Below are positions 38,576 to 50,104 of a stretch of DNA of 64,000 nt, in pieces. Origin of the DNA: Pholiota molesta (Eukaryota > Basidiomycota > Agaricomycetes > Agaricales > Strophariaceae); assembly GCA_014925825.1 (NCBI GenBank), contig JACGCK010000005.1:372001-436000 (forward strand), read 5' to 3'. Under the pieces are notes generated by a model. The model did no database searches and was not told the DNA's origin. It saw nothing but the letters and a program-made list of their open reading frames with translations. Position 1 is the first letter of the stretch. Every line of letters starts with the position of its first letter. The translations under genes and the position numbers were made by a program.

Positions 38576-40047
38576 ATGGCCCAGCCAAGCTCTCTCATCC
38601 ATTTCAGTGGCCACCAACACTTTCGAAATCGCCTAGTGCTATCTATTCTCAGTGGCAGACATGTGCGGATAGACAAAATACGCTCCGAGGATAAAAATCC
38701 TGGTCTACGAGGTGTGTCTGTTGAGATGCCACCACAATTCTAAACTCATGAATATCACCAATGCTAGATTATGAAATTAGTCTCCTGCGACTATTGGAGA
38801 AGGTTACGAATGGAACTATTATTGAAATCTCGGTAACCGGTACGTTGCTATTTTAATTGAAAGGCATTTTGCGACGCGCTCAAGAAACTGCTCTTGTCTT
38901 TAGGTACCGCGATTTTGCTCAAACCTGGCATTATCCTTGGCGGGACGCTGCAACACGAATGTCCTTTGTCAAGAGCAATAGGATACTTCCTCGAACCTGT
39001 GATCATGTTGGCGCCGTTTGCGAAGAAGCCAATGAATATCACTTTGAAAGGGATCACGACGGATGACCATGATCTTTCTGTACGCTCTACGTTTTATTGT
39101 TTTTTATATTACTTTCTTACCTTATCCTTGGCTTTCTAGGCAGATATATTGCGTACAGTAACACTACCTCATTTACAGTTGTTCGGGATTTCAGAAGGAT
39201 TGGAACTACGAGTATGTGCCTGTTTCAATTATATATCCAGAAGCTCACCCATGAAATCTAGATAAAGAAGCGTGGAGCTGCTCCAGGAGGCGGAGGAGAA
39301 GTCCAATTCCTATGTCCCATCGTGAAGCAAGTGAAAACTCTTAACTTTGTTGACCCAGGGAAGATTAAGCGGATACGTGGTGTTGCGTATGTCTACCTTT
39401 CTGCGCATAAAATTTTCATAACATTCATCCAGGCATGCCGTTCGAGTAACCCCGCAATTCTCAAACCGTATGATTGAAGCATCGAGATCAATTCTAAATC
39501 GATACATTCCCGACATCTACCTCTATTCCGATGTCTATAAAGGAGATGAAAGTGGAAAGTGAGTGTTTTCATGTAAAACACTCTCCTTCACTAAACATCA
39601 TATGCAGGTCGCCTGGTTATGCATTGACCCTTCTTGCGAGTCGACCACATCTGCCATCTATTGCGCCGAGGCTATCTCTGAGCCAGGGACTGCACCAGAA
39701 GACATTGGATTGAAAGCAACCCGCGCTCTGTTAACAGAGGTGGAGAAGGGAGGCTGCGTTGACCAAAAGCATCAAATTCTTGTACTTTTGATGATGGTTC
39801 TGGGAAGCGAAGACGTGGGCGGTGCAGAATGGGAGAACCAACGCCCAAAACGTATGTCGTGTTCTCTACTTTATTGAAAACGACCTCATCTTCTTTCCGC
39901 AGAATTCAATTCCTGCGAGACATTCGAACATTTTTTGCAACATCTTTCAAGATTGTCACTGCGGATCCCTCTGATCCAAACTGCTCACAGTTACTATACT
40001 CCTGTTACGGAACAGGATATGTCAATGCCAATCGCACGCTGGCATAA
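38576..40047 (+). CDS. RCL1: RCL1, RNA 3'-phosphate cyclase-like protein of 18S rRNA processing
   Basis: Rcl1 is a nucleolar small-subunit processome protein needed for cleavage of pre-rRNA at A2. The family is homologous to RNA cyclases but lacks cyclase activity. The start is MAQPSSLIHFSGHQHFRNRL, with RNRLVLSILSGRHVRIDKIR. Later motifs are GTAILLKPGIILGG, LSRAIGYFLEP, ELRIKKRGAAPGGGGEV, VNFVDPGK-like LNFVDPGKIKRIRGVA, YIPDIYLYSDVYKGDESGKSPG and a C-terminus GTGYVNANRTLA. About seven short introns. Two one-base gaps are needed at about 39638 (LLAESTTSAIYCAEA) and 39817-39819 (GSEDVGRCRMGE). No other candidate fits. Confidence 0.93.
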
Positions 40048-40354
40048 TAAACCTAGGTTGCTCCACTTTCACTCTCGATGGATGATCCTACTTCAGCGAA
40101 GCAGGTTCGGAAAGCGTGCAGAACGGCACCAGCACGATTGCGTCCGGCCTCATTCGAATTGAATGCTGCACCATTGCTGACACTCTCTGGTGCCACACCA
40201 CCCAAAATCAGCACAGTTAATTCGCTGAAACTCATCCTTAGCGATATGTTCTCAGAATACCCACTATAAGACCTGCACTTCTATGTATTAATATTCGTAA
40301 TTTTAAAAAATAATGTACATCTTGCACATACTTGTGACGGTATTCTCCAGTCAT
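40048..40354. other. Convergent 3' region, RCL1 and MET8
   Basis: This is 307 bp between two stop codons. Overlapping open frames of about 60 codons exist on both strands, but they look like UTR sequence. No gene supported. Confidence 0.45.
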
Positions 40355-41233
40355 CTATGTCCGACCTCGAAGTGAAATGAGCGAAATGGCTGTTAGTGCT
40401 CCAGCCACAAAAGCTATTGCAGTTGGGAAAATCGGCATGGCTGTGACGGAAATGGGGAGTGTTCCTTTGCGCCGAGATAATCCTAGTTCTTCGGGCTTAG
40501 GCACACTTTTGTCGTTGCTCCAGCCTTCGTTCAATAATTCGTCCATTAGGGTATCATCCAACAGCGTAAAATCCTCCATCTGCCAGGTGTTGCACAAACT
40601 AGTCATCCATTTCATCCTTTCGCGGCCTAACGCACCGCCCACTCCTGGAGCCCGTTCCTTGAGTTTATTTCTCAGTTGCCCAATTTTGGTGATGGCCTCT
40701 CCTTCAAGACCAGACAAGCCATTTTGCAACCTCGTCCTGATGAGGCTTGCCATGCGCGGCCCGTTTCCATTGGTAGATATCATAATCTGTAGCGGACCAT
40801 CACGTATCTGGGCGCCGAAGTAGAAGTCGCAGAGGTCAGGAATATCAGCAGCATTCACCGGAATTCGCCTCTCGCGGCTCATTTCGACGATGCTGCGGGA
40901 AAGATCGTTGTCGTCCAATGCGGTGAGCACCATGTCTTTTCGTAGAAGGTCGTCTGGACCTTGGAATGGTCGATCATGGTAGGAAATACGGTCCCTGCGT
41001 AGTTCAATAAAGCGTTTTGTTCGAGGGTGGAGACCATCTTCAGGGGAAATTAATGTGATGTATGCATCGGAAGTGAGAATAGATTCAATGCGCTGCGACG
41101 CGACTTCTCCTCCGCCGACGATGAGAATCTGTTTGCCCTTGAGCTGCCACGCGATGAGCAGCGACCCGCCTCCTAGATTTTTGATTCGTGAGGTATCGTC
41201 GTCCATGAGAGGAAGGAATACTTCGGGCCGCAA
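40355..41233 (-). CDS. MET8: MET8, bifunctional precorrin-2 dehydrogenase/ferrochelatase (siroheme synthase)
   Basis: Met8 oxidises precorrin-2 to sirohydrochlorin and inserts iron to make siroheme, the cofactor of sulfite and nitrite reductase. It is a single intronless frame of 292 residues. The NAD-binding motif is KQILIVGGGEVASQRIES, then LTALDDNDLS and the conserved VNAADIPDLCDFYFGAQIR, where the catalytic Asp probably lies. PLQIMISTNGNGPRMASLIR follows. Unlike the roughly 270-residue yeast enzyme, it ends in a hydrophobic stretch (about 40360-40440) that could be a membrane anchor, followed by a short basic tail. A second in-frame Met, 9 codons in (MDDDTSRIKN), could also be the start. 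ECM2 starts 103 bp away on the other strand. Confidence 0.93.
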   Translation of the reverse strand: MRPEVFLPLMDDDTSRIKNLGGGSLLIAWQLKGKQILIVGGGEVASQRIESILTSDAYITLISPEDGLHPRTKRFIELRRDRISYHDRPFQGPDDLLRKDMVLTALDDNDLSRSIVEMSRERRIPVNAADIPDLCDFYFGAQIRDGPLQIMISTNGNGPRMASLIRTRLQNGLSGLEGEAITKIGQLRNKLKERAPGVGGALGRERMKWMTSLCNTWQMEDFTLLDDTLMDELLNEGWSNDKSVPKPEELGLSRRKGTLPISVTAMPIFPTAIAFVAGALTAISLISLRGRT

Positions 41234-41336
41234 CTTCCCGCAACCAGTGACCCTGATTTGTCAGCGTCGAAATTACCATCGTTGGGATTGACTCCAGCTT
41301 CAACTTGAACCAGCCTTCATCTTTTACTCCTTCACG
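41234..41336. promoter_or_regulatory. 103 bp bidirectional promoter, MET8 / ECM2
   Basis: Divergent start codons are separated by 103 bp. No specific site recognised. Confidence 0.5.
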
Positions 41337-42586
41337 ATGCCACCCAAAGCCGATATCAACAAAGCAGGATGGGAACAGAGTGAATTCCCTATTCTATGCG
41401 AAACTTGTGCGTAACAAATGCTATTTAACTTGCCAATTGCTAATTAATAATGTCAGGCTTGGGAGGCAATCCATTCATCCGCATGGTGCGTAGGTTCACT
41501 ATTCTTTAAAAAAGGCCGACATCTAACCCTTATCTATAGTCAAAGCAAGAGTATGGGCGTTCTTGCGGCACATGTGCGCGTCCTTTCACCGTATTCCGCT
41601 GGAACCCGGGCTCAGGAGCGCGGTTCAAGACCACCGTCATTGCCAGACGTGCGCTAAAATCAAGAACGTATGCCAAACATGTCTCCTAGACCTCGAGTAT
41701 GGCCTTCCGACACAAGTGAGGGATACAGCACTGGGGCTTGCGAACGAGGCTCCCACAAGCGACATCAACAGGGAATACTATGCTCAAAATATGGAGGGCA
41801 AAGTGAGTAAACGTCCCATCTTTCTACAGTGACAGGTGTTAATCCTACTGAATTAACAGTTAGATGGAAACAAGTCTGGCTTGGATTCTGGACGAGCAGC
41901 ATCGGCGGGGAAGGAAATGCTGAAGCAGTTGGCAAGGACCGATCCATATTACAAACGAAACAGGCCACACGTATGCTCTTCTTCGCCAAGGGTGAATGCA
42001 CGCGTGGATCAGAGTGTCCGTACGCCACGAGATGCCTGTAGACAACGAACTCGCACACCAAAATATGCAAGACCGATACCATGGACGTAATGACCCAGTT
42101 GCGCGGAAAATTATGTCGGGACATGCAGAAGCCCAAGGCCTGAAACCCCCGGACGACGTTGCTGTGGTGAGTATCTTATAATCTCAAGTATGCTCCGACT
42201 TACAGCAGCCCCATCTTAGACTTCCCTCTTCCTATCTTCCCTTCCTTCGACATCAACTGAACTGAGCATTCGTACCCAAGTTCTCAAATCGCTACCTAGC
42301 ATCCAACCAACCCAACTGAAATCTGTTGTACATGTAGAAAAGACGAGGTTTGTAACTTTCATATCATCAAAAGCTCGAAGCTTAATTTATCTTATGCTAT
42401 TCTAGATGTGCCTTCATAAACTTCAAAGAACGAGCAGTAGCGGAAACTGCTGCACAAGCATGGGCGAATGGGCTAGAGATTGAGGGAGAGCGAGTTGCTG
42501 TAAAATGGGGTCGCAGCCGACCAAAGCAAGCATCTAATCTTAGTGGGCCTTCGACTGCCACCCCAAGTGCTGCTGTAGAGTCATAA
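41337..42586 (+). CDS. ECM2: SLT11/ECM2 (RBM22-like) pre-mRNA splicing factor
   Basis: Ecm2/RBM22 binds U6 snRNA and the intron in the active spliceosome, together with Cwc2. The protein begins [20 protein letters not shown], then Cys-rich zinc-binding pairs [37 protein letters not shown] finger follows: [20 protein letters not shown]. An RRM-like C-terminal domain contains [23 protein letters not shown] and [10 protein letters not shown]; the protein ends AAVES. Three one-base gaps break the frame, at about 41640, 41976-41983 and 42023, all within or beside zinc-finger codons. As written it would lose the fingers; with the gaps filled it is a normal family member. Confidence 0.92.
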
Positions 42587-43036
42587 TGTTTGACAGTGTC
42601 CTGCTTGCTACGCATGCCTTGTATAGATTAGCTGTAATAGCGCTTTCGAATGCATGCCTGCCTACATGTGTCAACCATGCGCTTTGTTCAAACTAGTTAG
42701 ATAGACCTCATGATGTAAGGTGCTTATTGGGAGCTGTCGGGACATCGCTTGAAAAGGCACTATGCTAAATATGTCGATGTTGTATTACTTAGTCGTACAC
42801 CTTATCTTTCAGCAATTAATTGTGTCAGAATCCCAATTGCATACATCCACTAATTCAGAAAGTGTAATTCTGTTATAATTAAAAGTATTAAGTCTTGATT
42901 GGGGCACGGCTTCCGAGAAGAAAGCCGGACTCCAATCAAGCATCCATGATGTAGTTCCTGTAAAGATTAAAGTAGTGGTAATATCTTTAATATCTATGCT
43001 GTGTGGAAAGCGCGATTATGGCGCCTTTTAAACGAT
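42587..43036. other. Convergent 3' region, ECM2 and YeeE-type transporter
   Basis: 450 bp of AT-rich sequence between two stop codons. No gene supported. Confidence 0.45.
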
Positions 43037-44383
43037 TCAGACCAAAAGACCACCGAGCGCCATAGACGCAAACCATCCAGCATATGGCAAGAGATTAAAC
43101 CCTCCAGCTCCAAGAGCACGCCCGAGGTTTACGAGAGCAGGACCGGCTGTGTAGGTGAGGTGATCAAAATAAGTTCAATGATGAATGATATGAATGCTTA
43201 CGACAAATTCCTGCCAAACCCCAACCAACGCCGAAGATTGCAGATCCTATCAGAAGCTTCACGTCGATTTTATTGCCTTTTGGCACAGACCGCTTCCCCC
43301 CAAGTCGCGGGCGTTCGTTCCCGAGTGCGAAGTGGTAGAGGAAGACGCCTACGGAAAGTGCACCAACAGCAAGGAAAGCGAGGGATGGATCGAATCCACG
43401 GTGGAATGGGAGAATCAAAAAAGAAAGCACACGGGAAGCTTCGCTCAGGTTTGACAGGCGGAGTGCAAGAGCGAATTGGAAACCTGTAGCAACATAAGTT
43501 GCCACACGCAGAACAGGGTGAGGAGGATTCTGAGCCTCGTTTTCATTGGTCTCTGATTTTGATTTTCGTATAGAATCGGAGTTAAGGTCCTTTTGGGGTG
43601 TCGTTAAATTAAAAAGTGGTGGATACCAGACAGTTCTCACATACCAAAGCATACAGGATCACGGACAATGAAAGCGGGATTGCTTGCAGCGCGAGAAGTT
43701 TCGCACCAGTAGCGCTCAGAGACCAGTCTGCAGGACCGATGGCTGGGAGATCTCTATGCACGAGTTGTGTTGTTAAAACGCCCGTGACGAAGAAAGACAC
43801 TGTTGCAGCAATAGAGCTTGATAGAGAATAATTAAAGCATAAGTCATAAAGATAGAAAGAAGCCAAGGTCAGACGCACCGAATGGAGAAGCGCGATATAC
43901 CACATATCATGTGTCTAATTATAAAGAATCGCGTCGATGAATGGAGGGGGATTAGCTTTCCAGTGTCGATTTACTGACCCAGATGTACATCCATTGGCTA
44001 GCTGGACGATCGAGGCAAAAGGATGAGCATAACGACCATTCTAGATAGTTAGATATGACGTACTTTTGTTCCAGGCCAACCAAAAAGCCAGAAAACAGAA
44101 TTTGAGGCATCGTAAGAGACAAAGCTGCGGGACCAACGGCCTCTAGCCGCCCAACCAATATACCGCCCAATATGAGGCCCGCAACACCAGCGGCCCCCTC
44201 GAGACTCCCTTTGACGGCGCGATGGATGAAGCCCGATATGCCGAACACATTGCCGTTTAATAATAGCAGCTCATGGGCGGCGACGGGGATGGTGAGGCCC
44301 CCGATGAGGGACTGCAGCGGGGTTGGATGGGCCATGGGCGGAAAGAAAACGGGGGATGATAGCATCTCCAGGAGGCTGCTCAT
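43037..44383 (-). CDS. YeeE/YedE-family (DUF395) sulfur-compound transporter
   Basis: Bacterial YeeE carries thiosulfate across the membrane using conserved cysteines in a two-repeat, many-helix protein. Both halves are visible here. The first has GGILVGRL and, across an intron, LGTKLANGCTSGHMICGISR. The second has LIGSAIFGVGWGLAGICPGPAL, split by an intron, ending MALGGLLV. The GCTSGH and CPG cysteines match the motif positions of the family. Hydrophobic segments fill most of the rest. One base seems missing at about 44071-44072 (GLGTK). The start could be 44383 or an internal Met at about 44335. The upstream gene on the same strand ends only 36 bp before 44383. Function as a thiosulfate carrier is inferred from the family. 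Confidence 0.85.
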
Positions 44384-44419
44384 TAAATTCCCGGGCAGCG
44401 GGAGACATACACACTGCCG

Positions 44420-46149
44420 TCACGTGCGTCGCTGTCCTGTCATCTCGCTTACATACTGCGCGATCATTGTGCGCCACATCATATGCCCCGCGACTGCCTC
44501 GCAGCACATATTCTCAACGCCTTTCACGTCCACTCCCTGCAGCCCTGCCACCTCCCACGTCGTCTCGGACATACGTGATAACACCCCCAGAACATAGTCG
44601 TTCTGAGAATAGCCGTTCACCAGCCTCCCCGCCACAACTCGGCGTATTTTCGTCCATGTTGAAGATTTGGCGTCTACCGGAGTGCCGAACAGAAACACGT
44701 CCTGTATGAGGTGTATGCTCTTTGCTGGGTGTAGCGATGCGAGGTGCTTCATCGCCTCGAATATCACCAAGGATCCTAACGAATATCCTGCCAATGTGAC
44801 GGGCCGATTCCCAAAGGCTCTATTTGCGAGTAGCTCCCTAGTACGGCACCTGTCTTGATTGCCAGCGCTCTTGCGTTCATCCATGGATTATCTGCAGCTA
44901 GTCAACTAGGAGATACCGAAAGAAGTGGAAGAAGGCACACCTATTATTTGGCCTATTTTCAGTAATGCCAAAGGAGACAGTGAAGCCATTAAACTGGCAA
45001 AAACTGTACGCCTCAAAATCTCCCCCTGGACATATAGCATTGCGTGTGACTTAACCAATGTCATGAGCGCATCAGATAACTCTTCCAGTGCATTGATTTC
45101 CTATAGAAAGCATCATTCATTGTCGCGTTTTTCGGACGATGAATAGACGGACCCATTGGAGTGCAAAAGTATCATCGCCTGTGAAGGTGGTCCAGGGTGC
45201 CGTAACGTCGCCCTTGTCATTCAACCACCCGCTCACGCAAAGTCTAACTCCAAGTGTGTTATACCCAATTCCCTGGCTGACAGGTATCAATGCCAGATCT
45301 CTGACCTCCTGCGTATGACGTTCGATCATACTGGCCGTGGTCTGCGCTCCGTATGCCCCAAACAACGCGCCGCATACCACAGATGATCCTGCTAAGCCGC
45401 TAGCGAGCAAGCCTACAATGGAGCCCCCAATCCCGAGCCATCCAAGCACCGTAGTAACACCTGCGCCCACCAGTGGTGCCGCCAATCCCCCTGTAACGCC
45501 GATTAACACCCCTCCTGCTATTGCTCCGAGGCCTACACCTATAATCCTCAGCGACTTTCCTCGCTCAGCGTGATCGGTCCTTGTCGTATCCGCTTGCTTT
45601 TGGGCCTCTTCTATCGCATGTTTAGGATTCTTCAAGGTATGCACTAGGGTATCTTCGTCCAGTTGGCCCAGAGACGCGAGGAAAACACGAGTGTGAGCTG
45701 AATACTGTTTGGAAGTGACAATATCAAGGAACAGGATCGTGTTTAGAATTTTGCCCATGCTCTCTGCTGTAGGTAGTTCTCCCAGATCTCCCGTACCTGT
45801 ATCGGCGAATGGATCGAGGTTTGGACACTTTTCTTCTTGCAATTGAATCAAATCAAATCGTTAATAAATCAGAGCGATTGCGAGAGCTGCACATAAACGA
45901 CTCACCTTCATCCTCTCCTTGACATACGATCCATGCTTTCTCTAGTACATGTTGCGCCCAGAGATTGATTTCCGATTCGAATGCTCCTTGTTTCTCTTTC
46001 GAGCAATCGACAGATGACTCAAGGTCAGAGTATAAGACCGCAGTATTGCGATATTGGGCGAGACGCCTGAAGAGTAGATTGAAGACAGCTTTCTTTTGGT
46101 CGTCCGATAAATTTCTAGGAGGGGTTATTTTCTCAAGATCTGTGGCCAT
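44420..46149 (-). CDS. DUF726 (TMCO4/YFL034W-like) alpha/beta-hydrolase membrane protein
   Basis: Start MATDLEKITPPRNLSDDQK. The middle carries a glycine-rich hydrophobic region (about 45560-45330: IIGVGLGAIAGGVLIGVTGG, GWLGIGGSIVGLLASG, VVCGALFGAYGAQ) that should be membrane-embedded. The C-terminal half is a lipase-like alpha/beta hydrolase with the nucleophile elbow LAGYSLGSLVIFEA (G-Y-S-L-G), DVFLFGTPVDA and a late His in EAVAGHMMWR. This combination defines the DUF726 family; its substrate is not established. A one-base gap is needed at about 44835-44837 (KTGAVLGELLANRAFG). The stop is 36 bp from the start of the YeeE-type gene on the same strand. Confidence 0.87.
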
Positions 46150-46563
46150 CGAATAGTGGCATACAAAATGTGCGATAGAGCAAAGAGGTGCTGCAATGCA
46201 GTGCCTACATCTACCCGGGCCCTTTACAGATTGCGCCTATAATGACATCATTAGTGCTGCGCTTGGTCACCATGATACCCAATGCGTATCCGCACTTTTT
46301 TTGCTTTGATTGTGGTTCTGTGAGGTAGGTATTAGTACATACAAAAGTTCATTTATCATGATAGCCAACAAATCAATGATAGCTATTAGTATTAGATCTA
46401 CGAACATACGAGAGCGTGATATCAGTCATGAAATAATCTATGGTCCATTTGAGTCCGTGAGTATATGCATGTATAGTTGTCCGAATGTGATAGACTGTCA
46501 TCTCTATTCATCCTGAGAATGAGAAAGGTGGCTCTTGGCCAATGTCCAATATTCAAATTTCAA
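46150..46563. other. Spacer between DUF726 start and LEA_2 gene end
   Basis: 414 bp. It should include the DUF726 promoter and the 3' UTR of the LEA_2 gene. A plus-strand frame of 68 codons at 46310-46516 has no recognisable domain. Confidence 0.4.
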
Positions 46564-48032
46564 TCATGAACCTGAGGACGCTCCGAGGAATTTCTAGAAG
46601 AAATCATCAGCGACAGGAAACCACAAGATGAACAAATTTTAGACATACACTGATGTCTGAGGCTGAAAGTGGGCATGGGAAGTTGAACTGGTTTGATATA
46701 ACTGGTGAAATAGTAACTAGCGCTATGCGGATGCCCAACTAGGAAACAACATTACTTCATTGAATGATAGAATTAGAGAAATAGGCTCACTGTGATTTTG
46801 TAGTTCACAACTATGTTTTGCTTTGTCCCTGAACCGACCCCGCACTTACTGGCGATGTCAACGATAACTTTGTTTCCAGTATCGGCAGTACTGTTGTATT
46901 TAAGCGCAAAAGGGAAAGTGAAGTTGGTTTCCGTCCGTGATTTGAAGATGACATTGTTCGCACTGCCGTCTCCAATAGGAAAGTCATTTATAGGATAGGT
47001 GATCTAGGAGGCCACATCTAAGCATGCCAACGAAACCGTATGGAAAAATCATAAACTCACATCCGCCTCGATCTTCTTGAAATCAACTGAAAAATAATTC
47101 GGATTTTGCACCCTGAAAAAGATTATCCTTAGCAACACAAGGTGATGGGTCAAGAGAAATGTTCATACGAAATATTGACGCCCAAGTTAACTTGAAGACC
47201 GTCGGGGACTTGTTGAATCTACGGAATAGAGCTCAGGGTAAATGTTATAAAATAAGAGTTGATAAATATGAGGACTGACTGTAGCGCCGTCCACTGTCAT
47301 GGTTTGGACATCTCCGATACTTATACTGGGAGGGCGAATCCACTAGAATATCGGTGATGTTGTATTATGAGCAGCTTCTATATAAATCTGCAGATAACTC
47401 ACCAAAGCCAAAGAAAGAATTATACTGACAACCAAAAAGACGGTAGTCATGAGTGTGCAGCAGCACACTCGGGCTACACAGCGGCCTCGCCCACCCTGTT
47501 TCCCCCCATTTAGAATATGCAGTAGAAGCACATAACAGGCATTCACATACCTTACTCCATAGATTGCCTTGGTGGTCGTAACGGTATTCTCTCAGAGCAC
47601 GAGGAGTCCGACTTCTAGAAATCGATGAGCACCGTAACCATTGATAGGCACTGGAGCGGACTCACTTTTCAGTGGTGGTTTTCGGTGTAAATTCTCCTGT
47701 GTCAAACCCACTTTCCTCTTTTCGTATCGGCGCTACTGAAACAGATGGTGTCTTCTTCGAAAGTTGAGATGGTGATGTTTGACTTCCGCTCCTTTGCGGC
47801 GGAGGATAGTCATTGTAACCAGCTCTGGTGTTTTCTCCATAGCTATAATCAGGTTGATCGTCTGTATAAGGTCGGGTATTGCCTGAGGAATATGGATCAT
47901 AAGTGGCTTCTCCACCAGATTGATAGGGAGGGTAAGGGTTGGAGTAATCCTGAGCTGGTGTATATTGGGTTGTGATGGCCGAGAGCTAGAGCCAGCTGCA
48001 TAACGGCTGGAATATGGATCCTGATAGGCCAT
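46564..48032 (-). CDS. Membrane protein with a LEA_2 (late-embryogenesis-like) domain
   Basis: Start MAYQDPYSSRYAAGSSSRPS. The first exon is a Tyr/Pro/Ser-rich cytosolic tail (DYSNPYPPYQSGGEATYDPY). A basic linker and one transmembrane helix follow at about 47410-47500, with a Cys-rich start (CVARVCCCTLMTTVFLVVS) that could be acylated. The rest matches the LEA_2/water-stress beta-sandwich: VPDGLQVNLGVNISVQNPNYFSV, KKIEADITYP, TETNFTFPFALKYN, ISPVISNQFNFPCP and the C-terminus FLGASSGS. About nine introns. One base appears missing at 47967-47969 in the N-terminal tail. LEA_2 proteins with one membrane anchor are common in fungi, but their role is not settled. An in-frame longer first exon reaching 48167 is possible. 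Confidence 0.8.
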
Positions 48033-48392
48033 TCGTCTGGTTTTTGGGATAAGCTTCGAAAACCCTGCTGGTGAAGCACTTGCTAGTGGAGGAGAGTGAG
48101 GGAAAGGGGACGATTCACCTCTCGTTGTTCGCGGCGTGGCTATGTATGACGGATGTCTGTGGGTCACGAGCGTAACTTAAATATACACGGCGCTGACAAA
48201 ATCAAGGCGCGCAGCAACGCCAAGACTTGGAATGAATGATTGTATCCATGGAGGAACACTTGTTACAAGTATGTACTTATGTGCATTGCTTGAAGATTCG
48301 TATACAATCTTATGCAATCTCTATATTCCAAAGTCAAACATCCAGTAATACGCATCCAAGTACTTGGGCTCAGTCCATGCTTTAAAGACAAG
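48033..48392. other. Spacer between LEA_2 start and Zip3-like gene end
   Basis: 360 bp containing the LEA_2 promoter and the Zip3-like 3' UTR. No gene supported. Confidence 0.45.
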
Positions 48393-50104
48393 CTAAATAA
48401 ATCCGCCCTGCTGCCCAGAACGAGAAACAAACGGCGTTCTTTGGCCTGCTGCGGGTAAAGTGGTATTAGTTGCCCGTAGGCCTCCAGTCTGAAAAAATCG
48501 TCGTGGTGCAATGCCTGAAATAGGTTGACCAGGAATAGGCGTTGCAGGTATACCAGCCTGCCGGTGACTTGAGGATAACAAGGGTTGATTGTTCGATAGT
48601 GAATGATGCATTGATGCTTGTCCATTGGGCGCTCTGTTAGGTATGCTCGTCCCCTCACTCCGGGCAGCCTGAGGTGTTGGGGGTGGACCCATCACCGTGT
48701 GGCGCGCAGTAGATTCCTTCATAGGAAGGTGTGAGAGTGACGGATAGGAAGCGGTGGCTGGCTTAAATCTAGCTGAGCTTGGAGGTCTCAACGTTTGGTT
48801 GTCGGTTGATTGCCTTTGCGCCTGTTGCGCTACGCCTCTACGTTGAAATTCTCTCGGAGCGGTTTGTGCATAAGATAATTGGGGCGGATGGAATGCCTTG
48901 TTTTCTTGAGGAATATATGCATATCTTCTGCAGGGAACTAGTCAATATATGCGGGAAACGCGTGACTCCCTTTGCGCACTCGAGTGATCGTGCGGATTCC
49001 GGACGTCGTGAAGGATATTGGCTATGACTCGTGTCAACGCGAAGATAGGCGGAATTTTGGTTGAAATTACTCATTGGGTATGCTTGCCATTGACTGTTGC
49101 TATAGCCCGACGTCAATGATATGATTGAGCCGTATTATCAAAGAAAATCTCGTTTACCTCTTGTCCGTGTTGCTGTTTATGTGTTGAGAGTTCAGCGGGG
49201 TGTTGACCCGGTTGTAGGGTCAGTCTTTGTGGTCCCGAAGGCGCTGTGATCGAAAGTGGACTTGACCCAGTCGTGGGTTGTTGATTTGTATAATCAAACC
49301 TGAAAATATTAGATACATGCAATAAAACATAATAAAAAAGTTTAATTTACTGCTGAGCTGACAGCTTCTGGCGCTTTCTGTTCGAGTTCATGTTATCAGA
49401 AAGATTCTGGTAGTCATTTACATGGCCCATCTGGAGCCGATACTGTTTATTTTCCTGACGAAGCGCATCATTGTCGCTGTAATAGGAAAGTCAGTCATGA
49501 TTTAAGAGCGTCATTTTGATGATAGTCACTTTTTAAGTTCTGATACTTCACGCTTCAGTCTTTCCAGTAATTGTCGAAGTTGCTGATGCCGAGACTTATG
49601 ATATCGAACTTCGGATGCCATAATTTCTTGCTGAAACTGAGAGGTCGTATAAGGAAATGTCGTTCGATATTGAGAGTTTTGAGACGCAGAAAATAGGTGG
49701 ACTTATGCACCTTAGCCGCATATGCGATTGAATCAAGACCTAGAGGAATACATTGTAACCATTCCGACATAGGTGCTTCCATCTACAGGAGATCAAGATT
49801 AGAATGCTCTCTGTAAACCCTTGCAACAGACCTCTCGCTGTAAAGGAGTTAATTGGATTCCTTGCGAGCCGCATTGAGCACAACTTTGATCAGGATCTGG
49901 GGCAAGTTAAGAAAAAAGAAATTCCAACATAATGGCCCAGGCGAAATGTGACAAACTGAGATGATTGTTGCAGAGAATATGAGCACATTCCGTTAGCCAG
50001 AACGGTACCGTCGCTGTGCCATTTTCCATGGAAAATGGCATTCGACATCTTGCGCAAGAGATGAACTGCCAGAAATCAAAATCTTGTTGCTCGGAATTGG
50101 CCAT
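48393..50104 (-). CDS. RING/coiled-coil protein of the Zip3/RNF212/HEI10 meiotic family
   Basis: Start MANSEQQDFDFWQFISCARC. The RING is N-terminal and of Zip3/RNF212 spacing: CARC, FWLTECAHILCNNHL, then CAQCGSQGIQLTPL. Next comes a conserved helical linker (MSEWLQCIPLGLDSIAYAAKFQ) and a coiled coil (FQQEIMASEVRYHKS, HQQLRQLLERLKREVSELK, ENKQYRLQMG). The C-terminal third is disordered and Ser/Gln/Pro-rich, ending GQQGGFI at 48393. RING, coiled coil, then Ser-rich tail is the fixed layout of Zip3, RNF212 and ZHP proteins, SUMO or ubiquitin ligases that mark crossover sites. About seven short introns. The junction at about 49180/49105 is off by one frame, so one base may be missing there too. 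The divergent JmjC gene starts 388 bp away. Confidence 0.72.

Noticed and set aside
40053..40269. Two overlapping 60-codon frames on opposite strands between RCL1 and MET8
   Set aside because: They lie in the 3' regions of convergent genes and look like ordinary chance frames.
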